64,000 nucleotides of DNA. Origin: Bacteroides faecium (GTDB lineage Bacteria > Bacteroidota > Bacteroidia > Bacteroidales > Bacteroidaceae). The notes beneath the pieces were generated by a model. It had not been told where the DNA came from and ran no database searches. It saw only the letters and a program-made list of their open reading frames with translations. Location: the NCBI RefSeq assembly GCF_012113595.1, contig NZ_CP050831.1, positions 682,001 to 746,000 on the forward strand. Direction: 5' to 3'. Each line of letters begins with the position of its first letter. Within the stretch, counting starts at the first letter, position 1. A program made the translations under genes and the position numbers. Shown piece by piece: positions 9,412 to 18,685 of the stretch.

Positions 9412-10953
9412 ATGAAAAGAGTCGATTCCGTTATTTCCCTGATATACTCTTTATCGAAATCAGAAAAGAAACACTTCTCCTTGCAGGTCGTCAAAGACAA
9501 GGAAGAGAAGGACTATCTTGTGATTTACGACATTATCACGAAGAGTAAACAGCCTAACGGAAATGTGGTGAAAGGAGAATTTTATAAGCGCAGACCTAAA
9601 GGTTCTTTTGAAGTATCCATTCAATATTTATATGAGAAACTGGTAGATACACTACTCACATTGAGAAAGAAGAAAGACATCTACTATGACTTGTTGAACG
9701 ATTTATGCAAAGCCCGTATGCTATACGAGCGTTCCCTGTTCGAAGAATGTTTCGAGATACTATCCAACACGATAGAACAGGCACAGTTCTATGAAAACAA
9801 CGAGATTCTGACGATTGCACAGAAACAGGAATTGGAATATTTGCTACGGCTGAACTTCCCTAACATGACAGAGCAGGAGCTTTTTCACAAACATTTTATC
9901 CAAAATGAATCGTTAAAGAAAATTCGAAAAATAACGGAGCAATCTTCTCTGCATAATTTATTAAAATACCGTCTCTCTCATATCGGAGCCATACGGACTG
10001 CAAAGCAAAAACAGGATATGAACGACCTTATGGTCAACGAGCTTTATATAGCCGCTTCTTCTGACGCAGAAGGGAATTTTGAATTGACACGAAATCATAA
10101 ACTTTTTCAGGCAAACTATCTAATGGGAGCAGGAGATTACAGAGCTGCCCTCAACTCATACAAAGAACTGAATTCTCTATTTGAGCAGAACCAACAATTC
10201 TGGTCGAATCCACCGATTTACTATTTGTCAGTACTCGAGGGAGTGCTCGGCAGTCTGCGGTCGGTGGGAAATTATAATGAGATGCCCTATTTCCTGGAGA
10301 AATTAAGGAAATTAATCGCAGAGGACTCTTCACTGGAATTTAAAGTGAACGCTACCTGTTTGCTTTTCCAATATGAGTTGTTTCCCTATTTGGACAAAGG
10401 TGATTTTTCCAGTTGCACGGAGCTCATGAATCATTATCAGGAGTTACTATACGACAAAGAAGCATGGTTAAGTCCTATACGCAAAAGCGAGCTATTACTC
10501 TACACGACTCTTATACACATCGGCAACCAGAACTACAAGGCAGCGAAGAAATATATAAGCAATGCCATTATAGACCATAATATCAAATACTTGCCGCTAA
10601 TGAGAACGATTCGTCTGGTTCGTCTCATTGCTTACTATGAAACACAAGAATTTGAACTGATAAAGCACGAATCACGCTCCATTACGCGCAGTTTGTCTTC
10701 TCCCAAAGAGCAGACATTCAAGACAGAGCACACGGTTTTATGGTTCTTAAACAAAAGCAATCTGCCTATTCTACGAAAAGACCGGGAAGCTTTCTGGGAA
10801 AAGCTATGTCCGGAAATTCAGGAATTATACAATGACAAATACGAAAATCAGTTATTACGCATTTTCGATTTTACTGCATGGATAGAATCAAAAATACGGA
10901 AAGAAAAGCTGTCTGAAGTTCTCAGACAACACACAAATGCTAAAGAAATCTAA
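9412..10953 (+). CDS. rusR: Putative ribose-locus regulator, RusR-like; helical-repeat protein
   Basis: A 513-residue cytoplasmic protein without signal peptide or membrane segment. It is predominantly helical and TPR-like, e.g. LLNDLCKARMLYERSLFEECFEIL (about 95-120), LFQANYLMGAGDYRAALNSYKEL and TTLIHIGNQNYKAAKKYISNAI. I see no classical helix-turn-helix. In B. thetaiotaomicron the gene just upstream of the ribokinase pair of the ribose-utilization locus encodes an unusual regulator, RusR; this gene has the same position, orientation and approximate size. The name rests on synteny, not on a recognised motif. It is separated from rusK1 by 226 bp, leaving room for a regulated promoter. It begins MKRVDSVISLIYSLSKSEKKHF; no other ATG fits as well. 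Confidence 0.6.
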   Translation: MKRVDSVISLIYSLSKSEKKHFSLQVVKDKEEKDYLVIYDIITKSKQPNGNVVKGEFYKRRPKGSFEVSIQYLYEKLVDTLLTLRKKKDIYYDLLNDLCKARMLYERSLFEECFEILSNTIEQAQFYENNEILTIAQKQELEYLLRLNFPNMTEQELFHKHFIQNESLKKIRKITEQSSLHNLLKYRLSHIGAIRTAKQKQDMNDLMVNELYIAASSDAEGNFELTRNHKLFQANYLMGAGDYRAALNSYKELNSLFEQNQQFWSNPPIYYLSVLEGVLGSLRSVGNYNEMPYFLEKLRKLIAEDSSLEFKVNATCLLFQYELFPYLDKGDFSSCTELMNHYQELLYDKEAWLSPIRKSELLLYTTLIHIGNQNYKAAKKYISNAIIDHNIKYLPLMRTIRLVRLIAYYETQEFELIKHESRSITRSLSSPKEQTFKTEHTVLWFLNKSNLPILRKDREAFWEKLCPEIQELYNDKYENQLLRIFDFTAWIESKIRKEKLSEVLRQHTNAKEI

Positions 10954-11089
10954 AAAGACAAAGCTAATAATCTAAATTCACAGCGCAAAAACACTTCTCT
11001 TATTTTCCAATTATCCATTTGTAATTATACAAATTCACACAACACTACAATCCCAAGAATACCTTAAAACATAATATTCCATATTAAAC

Positions 11090-11108
11090 ATATAATTTGA
11101 AATTATAT
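11090..11108. promoter_or_regulatory. 19-bp palindrome upstream of the rus operon, candidate operator
   Basis: ATATAATTT-g-AAATTATAT is a perfect 9-1-9 palindrome in the 226-bp spacer between the putative regulator and rusK1, 71 bp before the rusK1 ATG. The spacer is very AT-rich, so chance is a real alternative. It also holds TTTATTTGCATCA at 11150-11162, a possible variant -7 region. Confidence 0.35.
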
Positions 11109-11179
11109 AAATGAATTATTAATGTAAAAAACGATGCGTTATTATTCTTTTTATTTGCATCATCTTAATTATTAATATT

Positions 11180-12103
11180 ATGGAAACTATATCTAGCAAT
11201 CGACCCAAAATCGTAGTTATCGGAAGCTGTAATACCGATATGGTTGTGAAAGCCAACAGGCTACCTGTCCCCGGAGAAACCATTCTAGGTGGAACTTTCT
11301 ATATGAACCCTGGGGGCAAAGGAGCCAATCAGGCTATCGCAGCAGCACGATTAGGAGCGGAAGTAACTTTTATCTCCAAAATTGGTTATGATCTATTTGG
11401 ACTGCAAGCTTTAGAAATATACAAATCCGAGAAAATCAATACTGAATTTATATTCACCGATCAGAAAAGTCCGTCAGGAGTAGCTCTTATTTCTGTCGAT
11501 TCTTTCGGAGAAAACAGCATCATCGTAGCACCGGGGGCCAGCCGTTCGCTTTCGATAGAAGATATCAATAAAGCTGAAGAAAAAATCAAGGAAGCTGATA
11601 TTATACTCATGCAACTTGAAGTTCCGATAGAAACAGTGGAGTATGCAGCTACTATTGCCAACCAATATGGCAAGAAAGTAATACTCAACCCTGCGCCTGC
11701 CTCTACCTTGAGCAACTCCTTTTTAAATAATGTACATACTATATTGCCTAATCGTATAGAAGCAGAAATGCTATCAGGAATAAAGGTAATGGATGTTGAA
11801 AGTGCGCACCGGGCAGCTAAAGCCATCGGAGAAAAAGGTATAGAAAATGTCGTCATTACTTTGGGAAAAGATGGAGCCTACGTGAAAGAAAAGGACGAAT
11901 ATACCATGGTTCCTGCCAAAGAAGTAGAGACTATCGACACAACCGGAGCAGGAGATGTATTCTGTGGAGCATTCAGTGTTTATTTATCCAAAGGACATTC
12001 GTTGGCCGAATCCGTGAAGTTTGCAAATGCAGCGGCAGCTATTGCCGTCACACGCATCGGTGCCCAGAGCGCCATCCCATACAAAAGAGAAGTCAACTTA
12101 TAA
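11180..12103 (+). CDS. rusK1: Ribokinase (PfkB family), first of a tandem pair
   Basis: A 307-residue carbohydrate kinase predicted to phosphorylate D-ribose at O5 with ATP in the cytosol. It has the PfkB start VIGSCNTDMVV, the substrate-binding stretch NPGGKGANQAIAAARLG (about residues 40-57) and the ATP/anion-hole motif DTTGAGDVFCGAF (about 255-267) with the catalytic Asp of GAGD. It is 41 bp from a second ribokinase gene, so the pair may differ in sugar preference (ribose versus deoxyribose or another nucleoside-derived pentose). It leads a tightly spaced operon running to 25843. Symbol by analogy with the B. thetaiotaomicron rus locus. Confidence 0.88.
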   Translation: METISSNRPKIVVIGSCNTDMVVKANRLPVPGETILGGTFYMNPGGKGANQAIAAARLGAEVTFISKIGYDLFGLQALEIYKSEKINTEFIFTDQKSPSGVALISVDSFGENSIIVAPGASRSLSIEDINKAEEKIKEADIILMQLEVPIETVEYAATIANQYGKKVILNPAPASTLSNSFLNNVHTILPNRIEAEMLSGIKVMDVESAHRAAKAIGEKGIENVVITLGKDGAYVKEKDEYTMVPAKEVETIDTTGAGDVFCGAFSVYLSKGHSLAESVKFANAAAAIAVTRIGAQSAIPYKREVNL

Positions 12104-12144
12104 AATAGAGAAAAGCCTAGGTTAATCACATAAATCTGATTCAA

Positions 12145-13080
12145 ATGAAAGTAGTAGTTATTGGAAGTTCAAACATCGATATGGTTGCACAAGTCAGCCA
12201 TCTCCCGGCACCCGGCGAAACAGTCGGAGATGCAAATTTCATGCAGTCCCTCGGAGGCAAAGGAGCGAACCAGGCTGTGGCAGCAGCCAGGCTTGGCGGC
12301 TCTGTGACGTTTGTCACCTCTTTGGGGAATGACATGTACGCGGATATTTTAAAAAAACACTTTAAGAAAGAAGGTATCACCACCGATTACATTATTGATG
12401 ATGTCCATCATCCCACAGGAACCGCACTTATTTTTGTGGCTGACAGTGGTGAAAACTGCATTGCAGTAGCTCCTGGAGCTAACTATTCTTTATTACCCGG
12501 TTCAATCACCCATTTCTCAGAAGTAATCGACGAAGCTGATATCATCGTCATGCAGGCTGAGATTCCTTACGAAACAATAAAAAAAATAGCTCTATCGGCA
12601 AAACAAAAAGGTAAAAAGATATTGTTCAATCCCGCACCCGCCTGCCTGATCGATGAGGAACTGATGAAAGCCATTGATATACTAGTCGTCAATGAGCTGG
12701 AAGCTTCATTCATCTCAGGAATTGAGTATAGAGATAATAATCTCGAGGAAATTGCTGAAACATTGCTGAAAGCGGGTACAAGCAATGTCGTAATCACACT
12801 GGGAAGCCAAGGCGTGTATATGAAAAATGCAAAAGCAACCATGCAACTTCCCGGTTGTAAAGTAAATGCGATCGACACGATCGCCGCAGGTGACACTTTT
12901 TGCGGTGCATTGGCGGTCGTTTGTGCAAAGAAAGAAATAGATCAGGAAGCACTCAACTTTGCCAACACTGCGGCAGCCATCGCAGTCACACGTTCGGGTG
13001 CACAGCCGTCTATTCCCACTCTCGATGAAGTGAAACACTTCATACTTGAAAAAGAATTAGCCTTATCATTCAACTTTTAA
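12145..13080 (+). CDS. rusK2: Ribokinase (PfkB family), second of a tandem pair
   Basis: A 311-residue paralogue of the preceding kinase, with VIGSSNIDMVAQVSHLPAPGET at the start, GGKGANQAVAAARLGG (about residues 36-51) and DTIAAGDTFCGAL near residue 250. The AAGD variant of the PfkB anion hole keeps the catalytic Asp and, as I recall, also occurs in E. coli RbsK, so it does not imply inactivity. The gene ends 12 bp before the TIG lipoprotein gene. Two ribokinases together with a permease imply that free ribose and a related sugar both have to be trapped after import. Confidence 0.88.
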   Translation: MKVVVIGSSNIDMVAQVSHLPAPGETVGDANFMQSLGGKGANQAVAAARLGGSVTFVTSLGNDMYADILKKHFKKEGITTDYIIDDVHHPTGTALIFVADSGENCIAVAPGANYSLLPGSITHFSEVIDEADIIVMQAEIPYETIKKIALSAKQKGKKILFNPAPACLIDEELMKAIDILVVNELEASFISGIEYRDNNLEEIAETLLKAGTSNVVITLGSQGVYMKNAKATMQLPGCKVNAIDTIAAGDTFCGALAVVCAKKEIDQEALNFANTAAAIAVTRSGAQPSIPTLDEVKHFILEKELALSFNF

Positions 13081-13092
13081 ACTTAATGAACC

Positions 13093-14268
13093 ATGAAAAC
13101 CTATTTGAAACAACTACTCATCCCTATCTTATCGGGCTTGATAGTATGCAACTTTTATAGCTGCGATAGCGACGACGAACACACCGCTACCCCTATAGCT
13201 CCCATTCTAAAGGAAATAAAATTTCCTTCGGAAAATGACATCATCCCCGGTCAGGTGGCGCAAATCAACGGACTCGGTTTTGCAAAAGAAGATATAGTCT
13301 ATTTAAGCAACGCTACCAACCAGAAAGAAAAGGTAGAAGTCACAGAAATCACAGATAACTACTTAAAATTTATTGTTCCGGTGGAAGCAGGTGGCGACTA
13401 TAGCATAACAATTGAAAGAGCCGGTAAACAAACCGTTTTAAACGGAACTTTGAAAGTACCGTTCATTGTTCCAATTACTGATGTTATTCTTCCTTCCGGC
13501 AATGTACAGCCCAAGAGCAAAGTTGAAATTCAAGGAAAAGGATTTGAAGCAGGAGACGTTGCCGTATTATATGCATCCTTCTACCCGGCAGGCGTCGAAT
13601 ACAATTTACCATTAACTCTTAATGAAGAAGGAGTAGAATTTACACTTCCTGAAGGGTTATACGGAGTAAACTCTATCATGATTGTCAGAGGAGAACGGAA
13701 AAGTAATCTTGGAACTATCACTATCGAGACGAATGTTGGCGATAAACTCGGAGGAGGTGTTGTATTCTGGGTGAATACTGCAAAGGCACACGGATATATC
13801 GTAAACATGAGTAACATCGGTACGGGAACAGAGCAATTCGGTCCGGAAGTAAATCCGTCGGATGCGGCCGGAACGAGTCAAAGTATGGGAAGCGGCTATA
13901 CAAACACTCAAAATATAGTCAAGAAGTTTAATGCATTGCAGAGTGCGAACAACTGGCCCGAGTGGCAAGGAGTCAAAATTGCCGCCCAACTTTGTCTGGA
14001 CAATAGTGTCACTGAAGGAAATGCCGTATATGCCGACTGGTTCCTCCCTTCCAGAGAAGAATTGATCGAAGTATTCAAAGTTAAAAGTTTATTAGCTGAG
14101 AAAGGAGTCAATATTCCGGCAAACAATTACTGGACTTCAAGCGAAGGCGACGGGGAAACCGGCTGGTCTGCCTATTATGTGAATTTCTACGAAGAGACTA
14201 ATATCGTTTCTGAAATCTGCTCAAAAAGCGGTTGGAAAATTGGTGTTCTTCCTATCCGGGCCTATTAA
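13093..14268 (+). CDS. Surface lipoprotein with IPT/TIG domains and a DUF1566 (FISUMP-like) C-terminus
   Basis: A 391-residue product with a lipobox near residue 24 (NFYSC) followed by acidic residues (DSDDE), typical of surface-exposed Bacteroides lipoproteins. Two IPT/TIG-like Ig domains follow (about 35-120 with IIPGQVAQINGLGF, and about 125-215 with VQPKSKVEIQGKGF). The last about 170 residues form a DUF1566/Lcl-type domain (GGGVVFWVNTAKAHGYIV, ADWFLPSREELIEVF, YWTSSE). It lies directly upstream of the SusC gene (25 bp), unusual because surface glycan-binding lipoproteins usually follow SusD. It probably binds the riboside ligand at the surface. I do not recall an equivalent gene in the type-strain rus locus, so it may be an accessory gain. 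Confidence 0.8.
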   Translation: MKTYLKQLLIPILSGLIVCNFYSCDSDDEHTATPIAPILKEIKFPSENDIIPGQVAQINGLGFAKEDIVYLSNATNQKEKVEVTEITDNYLKFIVPVEAGGDYSITIERAGKQTVLNGTLKVPFIVPITDVILPSGNVQPKSKVEIQGKGFEAGDVAVLYASFYPAGVEYNLPLTLNEEGVEFTLPEGLYGVNSIMIVRGERKSNLGTITIETNVGDKLGGGVVFWVNTAKAHGYIVNMSNIGTGTEQFGPEVNPSDAAGTSQSMGSGYTNTQNIVKKFNALQSANNWPEWQGVKIAAQLCLDNSVTEGNAVYADWFLPSREELIEVFKVKSLLAEKGVNIPANNYWTSSEGDGETGWSAYYVNFYEETNIVSEICSKSGWKIGVLPIRAY

Positions 14269-14293
14269 CTAACAATCCTATAAAATAAGCGTC

Positions 14294-17239
14294 ATGAAAA
14301 AACACATTATATTATTTATTGCCATCTTTTTTGTCAGTGTATTACATGCACAGACAATCAACATTAGAGGAACCGTTACCGACACGAGTAATGAAACATT
14401 GCCAGGTGTATCTATAACCATAAAAGGGACTCAAACAGGAACAGTAAGTGATGCAAACGGAAACTTCAGCATCAAAGCCAAAAGAGGAAATGTCCTGGAG
14501 TTTACTTTCGTGGGCATGGTAAAACAGTCTGTTACCGTAGGAAAACAAAATGTCATTAATATACAAATGGCAGCAGACGCCATTAACTTGGATGAAGTAG
14601 TGGCAATCGGTTATGGTATTGCTAAAAAGAGTGATTTGACGGGTGCTGTTGCCTCTATCAAATCTGAAAATCTTACTAACTCCAAAGTAGGAACAGTGAC
14701 AACTGCCCTACAAGGACTTGCCGCCGGTGTGCAAGTAACTACCGGCTCCGTAAAACCCGGTGGAGATGCTTCTGTCGTTATTCGTGGAGTAGGATCGCTC
14801 CGGGCCGGCAGCGAGCCGCTATATATCGTCGACGGTATTCCCGTACAAGGAGGTTTGCAGGATTTATCTTCCGGTGATATTGAATCCATCGAAATTCTAA
14901 AAGATGCTTCGTCTGCATCCATCTATGGTTCAAGGGGTTCTAATGGCGTAGTACTCGTAACTACCAAAAAGGGTACAAGCGGAAAAGCCAAAATCTCCCT
15001 GAATGCCTCTTTCGGTACGCAACGAATGTTGAACAAACAAGATTTGATGAACGCACAGCAATATTATGAATTAGTATCCATTGCCCAACCTAATTATAAA
15101 TGGACATCAGAGGAACTACGTTTACTCAGCCGTGGCGAGTCGACCGACTGGCAGGACGCAGTTACCCAGAACGGCCAATATCAAAATTATAACTTCTCGA
15201 TTTCCGGTGGAAAGAATGATATGCAACATTTCCTGGGAGTAGATTGGTATGACCAAAAAGGTACGGTCAAGAACTCGTCTTTTAATAAGCTGACTGTTCG
15301 ATATAATATGGATGCCAAACTAAACAAGTGGTTAAGATATGGTGTACGTTTCAACGTCATCGAGTCTAAACTCATGAATATCAATGAAGAAGCAGATTCG
15401 GGATACGGAACCATGTTCAGTGCTATTAGTTCACAACCAACAGCTCCTATTTATACCGAAGACGGAGAATATTTCGACGGTTTCCTCAACACGAAAGCAA
15501 ATCCGGTAGCCATTGTCGACTTGCTTGACAAAGCCACACTCAAATCCAGATTCGTAGGTTCCGCCTACATTGAGATAGAACCGATAAAGAACTTGAAATT
15601 ACGTTCCGACAACGGTGGAGAACTTGTCTTTTACAAAGTAAATACTTACGAAGACGGACGCATGGGACAACATTATACGGCTGGCGGCCATGCCAATGTA
15701 ATGTCGAATAAAAAAAGATACTGGCAAACAGAGAACACTGCCACTTATTCATTTGATATCAACAAAGAACATCAATTTTCTGCAATGGCTGGTTTCTCAG
15801 CTTCCAGAACAGATTATGAAGAAGTTACCGCCGACTCTAAAAAGTTGTCATCCATTCTCAAGTATTACAATTTGCAAGGAGCGGAAGAACATGGACCGAA
15901 CTCTTCGTATGCAGTCCCCTCTTCCCTAGTGTCATTCTACGGGCGATTCAATTATAATTTCAGCAACCGCTATCTGGCAACATTGACCATGCGCGGTGAC
16001 GGTTCTTCTCGTTTTGCCCCGGGACACAGGTGGGGATTCTTCCCCTCACTGGCTCTTGCATGGCGTGTCTCTGAAGAAAGTTTCATCAAAGAAAACGCTC
16101 CGGTCATCAGCAACCTGAAGTTAAGAATCAGCGCCGGCAAACTGGGTAACCAGAATATCGGAGATTTCGCCTATGCTCCGACAATTGCCCTCGGAAGCGC
16201 TTCAGCCAATTACGTTTTAGGCAATAATCTGGTAACCGGCTCTGTACAAACTTCCATCTCGAACCCGGAACTGACTTGGGAAAAAGCCAACCAATTAGAC
16301 TTAGGGATTGACTTCGGATTATTCAACAACCGGATAGCCGGTACGATTGAAGCTTATTATAAACGTACGACCGACCTACTATGGGAAGTCCCCCTTCCAC
16401 TGGAATCCGGTTTCGGCACTTCACTCACCAATATCGGTAAAATTGATAACAAAGGTATTGAATTTACACTAAACACAGTCAACATCAGCACCAAAGACTT
16501 CTTATGGACAACAGCCTTCATGATTTCTTATAATAACAATAAGATCAAAGAACTTTATGACGGCAAACAAGACGTCAATAAAACATTGTTTGTGGGACGT
16601 CCTATCGGGCAATTCTACTTATTAAAATCCGAAGGTATCTGGCAAACGAACGAAGCTATCGAAGCTGCCAAATACAATGCCCAACCCGGTGACCGCAAGA
16701 TTCTGGATTCTAAGAAAGACTATGTAATCAACGGAGAAGACCGTGATTTCTGCGGAGTTTCCACTCCCAAATATTACGGTAGCTTTACCAATACATTCTC
16801 ATATAAAGGTATTGATCTTACCGCATTCTTTACTTTTGCAGGAGGACATAAAATCAATAATTCACTGAACCGTTACCTCAACTCTTTCAATGTATGGGGA
16901 AACATGAGCGAAAACTATTACAAATATTATTGGAGACAGGACCGACCGAACAACAAATATCCTGCCCCACGAGTCGGTAGCGCTTATGCTAACGGAGACG
17001 GTACTGACGCCAATCTCCAAAAAGGTGATTACCTGCGCCTCCGTAACCTGGAAATTGGTTATAGCTTGCCGAAAAGTGTCATCAGAAATATCAAAGCCTC
17101 AAATATCAGGGTTTATTTCTCTGTACAGAACCTATTCACAGCTACGGAATTTACAGGATTTGACGTAGAGTCCAGCGACAATACCAATCCTTATCCGAAC
17201 GCCCGTAGCTTTATCGGTGGTATTTCTCTTAACTTCTAA
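14294..17239 (+). CDS. rusC: SusC-like TonB-dependent receptor of the ribose/nucleoside locus
   Basis: A 981-residue outer-membrane transporter. Signal peptide to about residue 19 (VLHAQ); carboxypeptidase-regulatory-like domain (about 23-95, IRGTVTDTSNETLPGVSI); linker LDEVVAIGYGIAKKSDLTGAV; plug with VIRGVGSLRAG, YIVDGIPVQGG and EILKDASSASIYGSRGSNG; then a 22-strand-type barrel ending in SFIGGISLNF with the terminal Phe needed for BAM-mediated assembly. Length is at the short end of the SusC range. It pairs with the SusD homologue starting 13 bp later. Predicted to import ribose-containing ligands with TonB energy. Confidence 0.93.
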   Translation: MKKHIILFIAIFFVSVLHAQTINIRGTVTDTSNETLPGVSITIKGTQTGTVSDANGNFSIKAKRGNVLEFTFVGMVKQSVTVGKQNVINIQMAADAINLDEVVAIGYGIAKKSDLTGAVASIKSENLTNSKVGTVTTALQGLAAGVQVTTGSVKPGGDASVVIRGVGSLRAGSEPLYIVDGIPVQGGLQDLSSGDIESIEILKDASSASIYGSRGSNGVVLVTTKKGTSGKAKISLNASFGTQRMLNKQDLMNAQQYYELVSIAQPNYKWTSEELRLLSRGESTDWQDAVTQNGQYQNYNFSISGGKNDMQHFLGVDWYDQKGTVKNSSFNKLTVRYNMDAKLNKWLRYGVRFNVIESKLMNINEEADSGYGTMFSAISSQPTAPIYTEDGEYFDGFLNTKANPVAIVDLLDKATLKSRFVGSAYIEIEPIKNLKLRSDNGGELVFYKVNTYEDGRMGQHYTAGGHANVMSNKKRYWQTENTATYSFDINKEHQFSAMAGFSASRTDYEEVTADSKKLSSILKYYNLQGAEEHGPNSSYAVPSSLVSFYGRFNYNFSNRYLATLTMRGDGSSRFAPGHRWGFFPSLALAWRVSEESFIKENAPVISNLKLRISAGKLGNQNIGDFAYAPTIALGSASANYVLGNNLVTGSVQTSISNPELTWEKANQLDLGIDFGLFNNRIAGTIEAYYKRTTDLLWEVPLPLESGFGTSLTNIGKIDNKGIEFTLNTVNISTKDFLWTTAFMISYNNNKIKELYDGKQDVNKTLFVGRPIGQFYLLKSEGIWQTNEAIEAAKYNAQPGDRKILDSKKDYVINGEDRDFCGVSTPKYYGSFTNTFSYKGIDLTAFFTFAGGHKINNSLNRYLNSFNVWGNMSENYYKYYWRQDRPNNKYPAPRVGSAYANGDGTDANLQKGDYLRLRNLEIGYSLPKSVIRNIKASNIRVYFSVQNLFTATEFTGFDVESSDNTNPYPNARSFIGGISLNF

Positions 17240-17252
17240 AAACAGAAACATT

Positions 17253-18668
17253 ATGAAAAAATATTTATCAATATTAGCTTTCAGTTGCCTGACATTATGC
17301 AGTTGCGACAACTTTCTTGACTTGACACCCCAAAGTGTACTAACCCCGGAAAATGCTTATGAAAAACCGGAAGATTGGCAGCAAACTCTTTATGCCGCTT
17401 ATGGTACGCTCCAAGAAGTCTTTGTCGGAAAATACACCATTACCCTTACTGAATTCGGAACAGATGAAGTAATTCCGTTTGATATGGGTTGGGCGGCTTA
17501 CTCCCAATTGCATTACTATACTTTTTCCGCTTCACACGAATTCCTGGATAATCACTACCGGCTCTGCTACGAAGGCATCAAACGTTGCAATGCAGTTATT
17601 GATATGCCTTCGGATGCAGTCAGTGCGGATCTCCATAGTTCCATGATTATGCAAGCCCGTTTTTTAAGAGCGATCTACTATTTCGACCTTGTGAGAATGT
17701 ATGGCGGAGTTCCTTTATGGACAAAATCATCCATTGATAGAAGTGAAATCATGAAACCGCGCGCCACGGCTGACGAAGTATATACACTGATTACCCAGGA
17801 CATGGAAGCTGCTCTCGGACTCCCTACCTCTTGGCCGAATGCCCAAGATAAAGGAAGAGCTACGTCCTATGCTGCCCAAGCTCTGCTGGCACGCATTTAT
17901 CTTCAGTGGGGAAAACCGGACGAAGCATTAAAATACTGCCGGATGCTCGAAGGCAAATTCAAGCTGTATGATAATCTAAAGGATATATTTGATCCCAAAA
18001 ACAAGAATCAGGAATATGAAAACATATTTGAAATCCAGTTCAAGCATTCCGGTTCGTGGGGACTGGAAGGAAGTATCCAGCATTCTTATTGGGGACCCCG
18101 TAATGTAGGCGGCCCGACCAACTTTGGCGGCTGGGGTGGATTTGGTCCGACACAATATCTATATGATTCTTATGATAACGCCGATAAACGCAAAAAGGCA
18201 TTCTTCATCACAGAATATGCAGGAGTTACCCAGACACCGCCCTCTTCCGGTAAATTCTGGGATGCGGAAACCGGCAATGTGATTGAAGATGATAATTTGA
18301 ATTTTACTATGATTCGCTATGCAGACGTACTCTTGATGAAAGCCGAAGCACTGAACAGTATAGACGACACAAGTAATGAAAAATATAATGCTCTGAATGA
18401 AGTACGAGACAGGGCAGGCCTGACTTCCATAACGGCAGCCGATAACCTGAATAAAGAACAGTTTGCTGAAGTCGTACTGGAAGAAAGATTGCATGAATTA
18501 TGTTGTGAACACCTGCGCCGCTGGGATTTAATTCGCTTCGGCAAACTAAGTGAATACATGAAAGACCACGCTGGGGTCACTATTCAGCCCTATCATGTTT
18601 TATACCCAATTCCGCAAGCCGCCATCGATGCCAATGACGCTATCACAGAAAACAACGAAGGATATTAA
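17253..18668 (+). CDS. rusD: SusD-like nutrient-binding lipoprotein of the ribose/nucleoside locus
   Basis: I set the start at the ATG at 17253 (MKKYLSILAFS), because an upstream in-frame ATG at 17217 overlaps the SusC gene and would bury the signal peptide. The 471-residue product has a lipobox (LCSC) followed by DNFLDLTPQSVLTPENAY, typical of SusD. The TPR-like SusD fold shows MQARFLRAIYYFDLVRMYGGVPL, YAAQALLARIYLQWGKPDEAL and the C-terminal RYADVLLMKAEALN and EERLHELCCEHLRRWDLIRFGK. It acts as the lid over the SusC barrel, binding ligand at the cell surface. Confidence 0.92.
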   Translation: MKKYLSILAFSCLTLCSCDNFLDLTPQSVLTPENAYEKPEDWQQTLYAAYGTLQEVFVGKYTITLTEFGTDEVIPFDMGWAAYSQLHYYTFSASHEFLDNHYRLCYEGIKRCNAVIDMPSDAVSADLHSSMIMQARFLRAIYYFDLVRMYGGVPLWTKSSIDRSEIMKPRATADEVYTLITQDMEAALGLPTSWPNAQDKGRATSYAAQALLARIYLQWGKPDEALKYCRMLEGKFKLYDNLKDIFDPKNKNQEYENIFEIQFKHSGSWGLEGSIQHSYWGPRNVGGPTNFGGWGGFGPTQYLYDSYDNADKRKKAFFITEYAGVTQTPPSSGKFWDAETGNVIEDDNLNFTMIRYADVLLMKAEALNSIDDTSNEKYNALNEVRDRAGLTSITAADNLNKEQFAEVVLEERLHELCCEHLRRWDLIRFGKLSEYMKDHAGVTIQPYHVLYPIPQAAIDANDAITENNEGY

Positions 18669-18685
18669 CATAAATCATTTAACAC

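Noticed and set aside
9191..9415. A small plus-strand gene before the putative regulator
   Set aside because: 74 codons without recognisable features, overlapping the regulator start; the region is better read as upstream control DNA.
12145..13080. AAGD instead of GAGD in the second ribokinase as a sign of inactivity
   Set aside because: The catalytic Asp is kept, and to my recollection E. coli RbsK also has DTIAAGD, so the variant is compatible with a genuine ribokinase.
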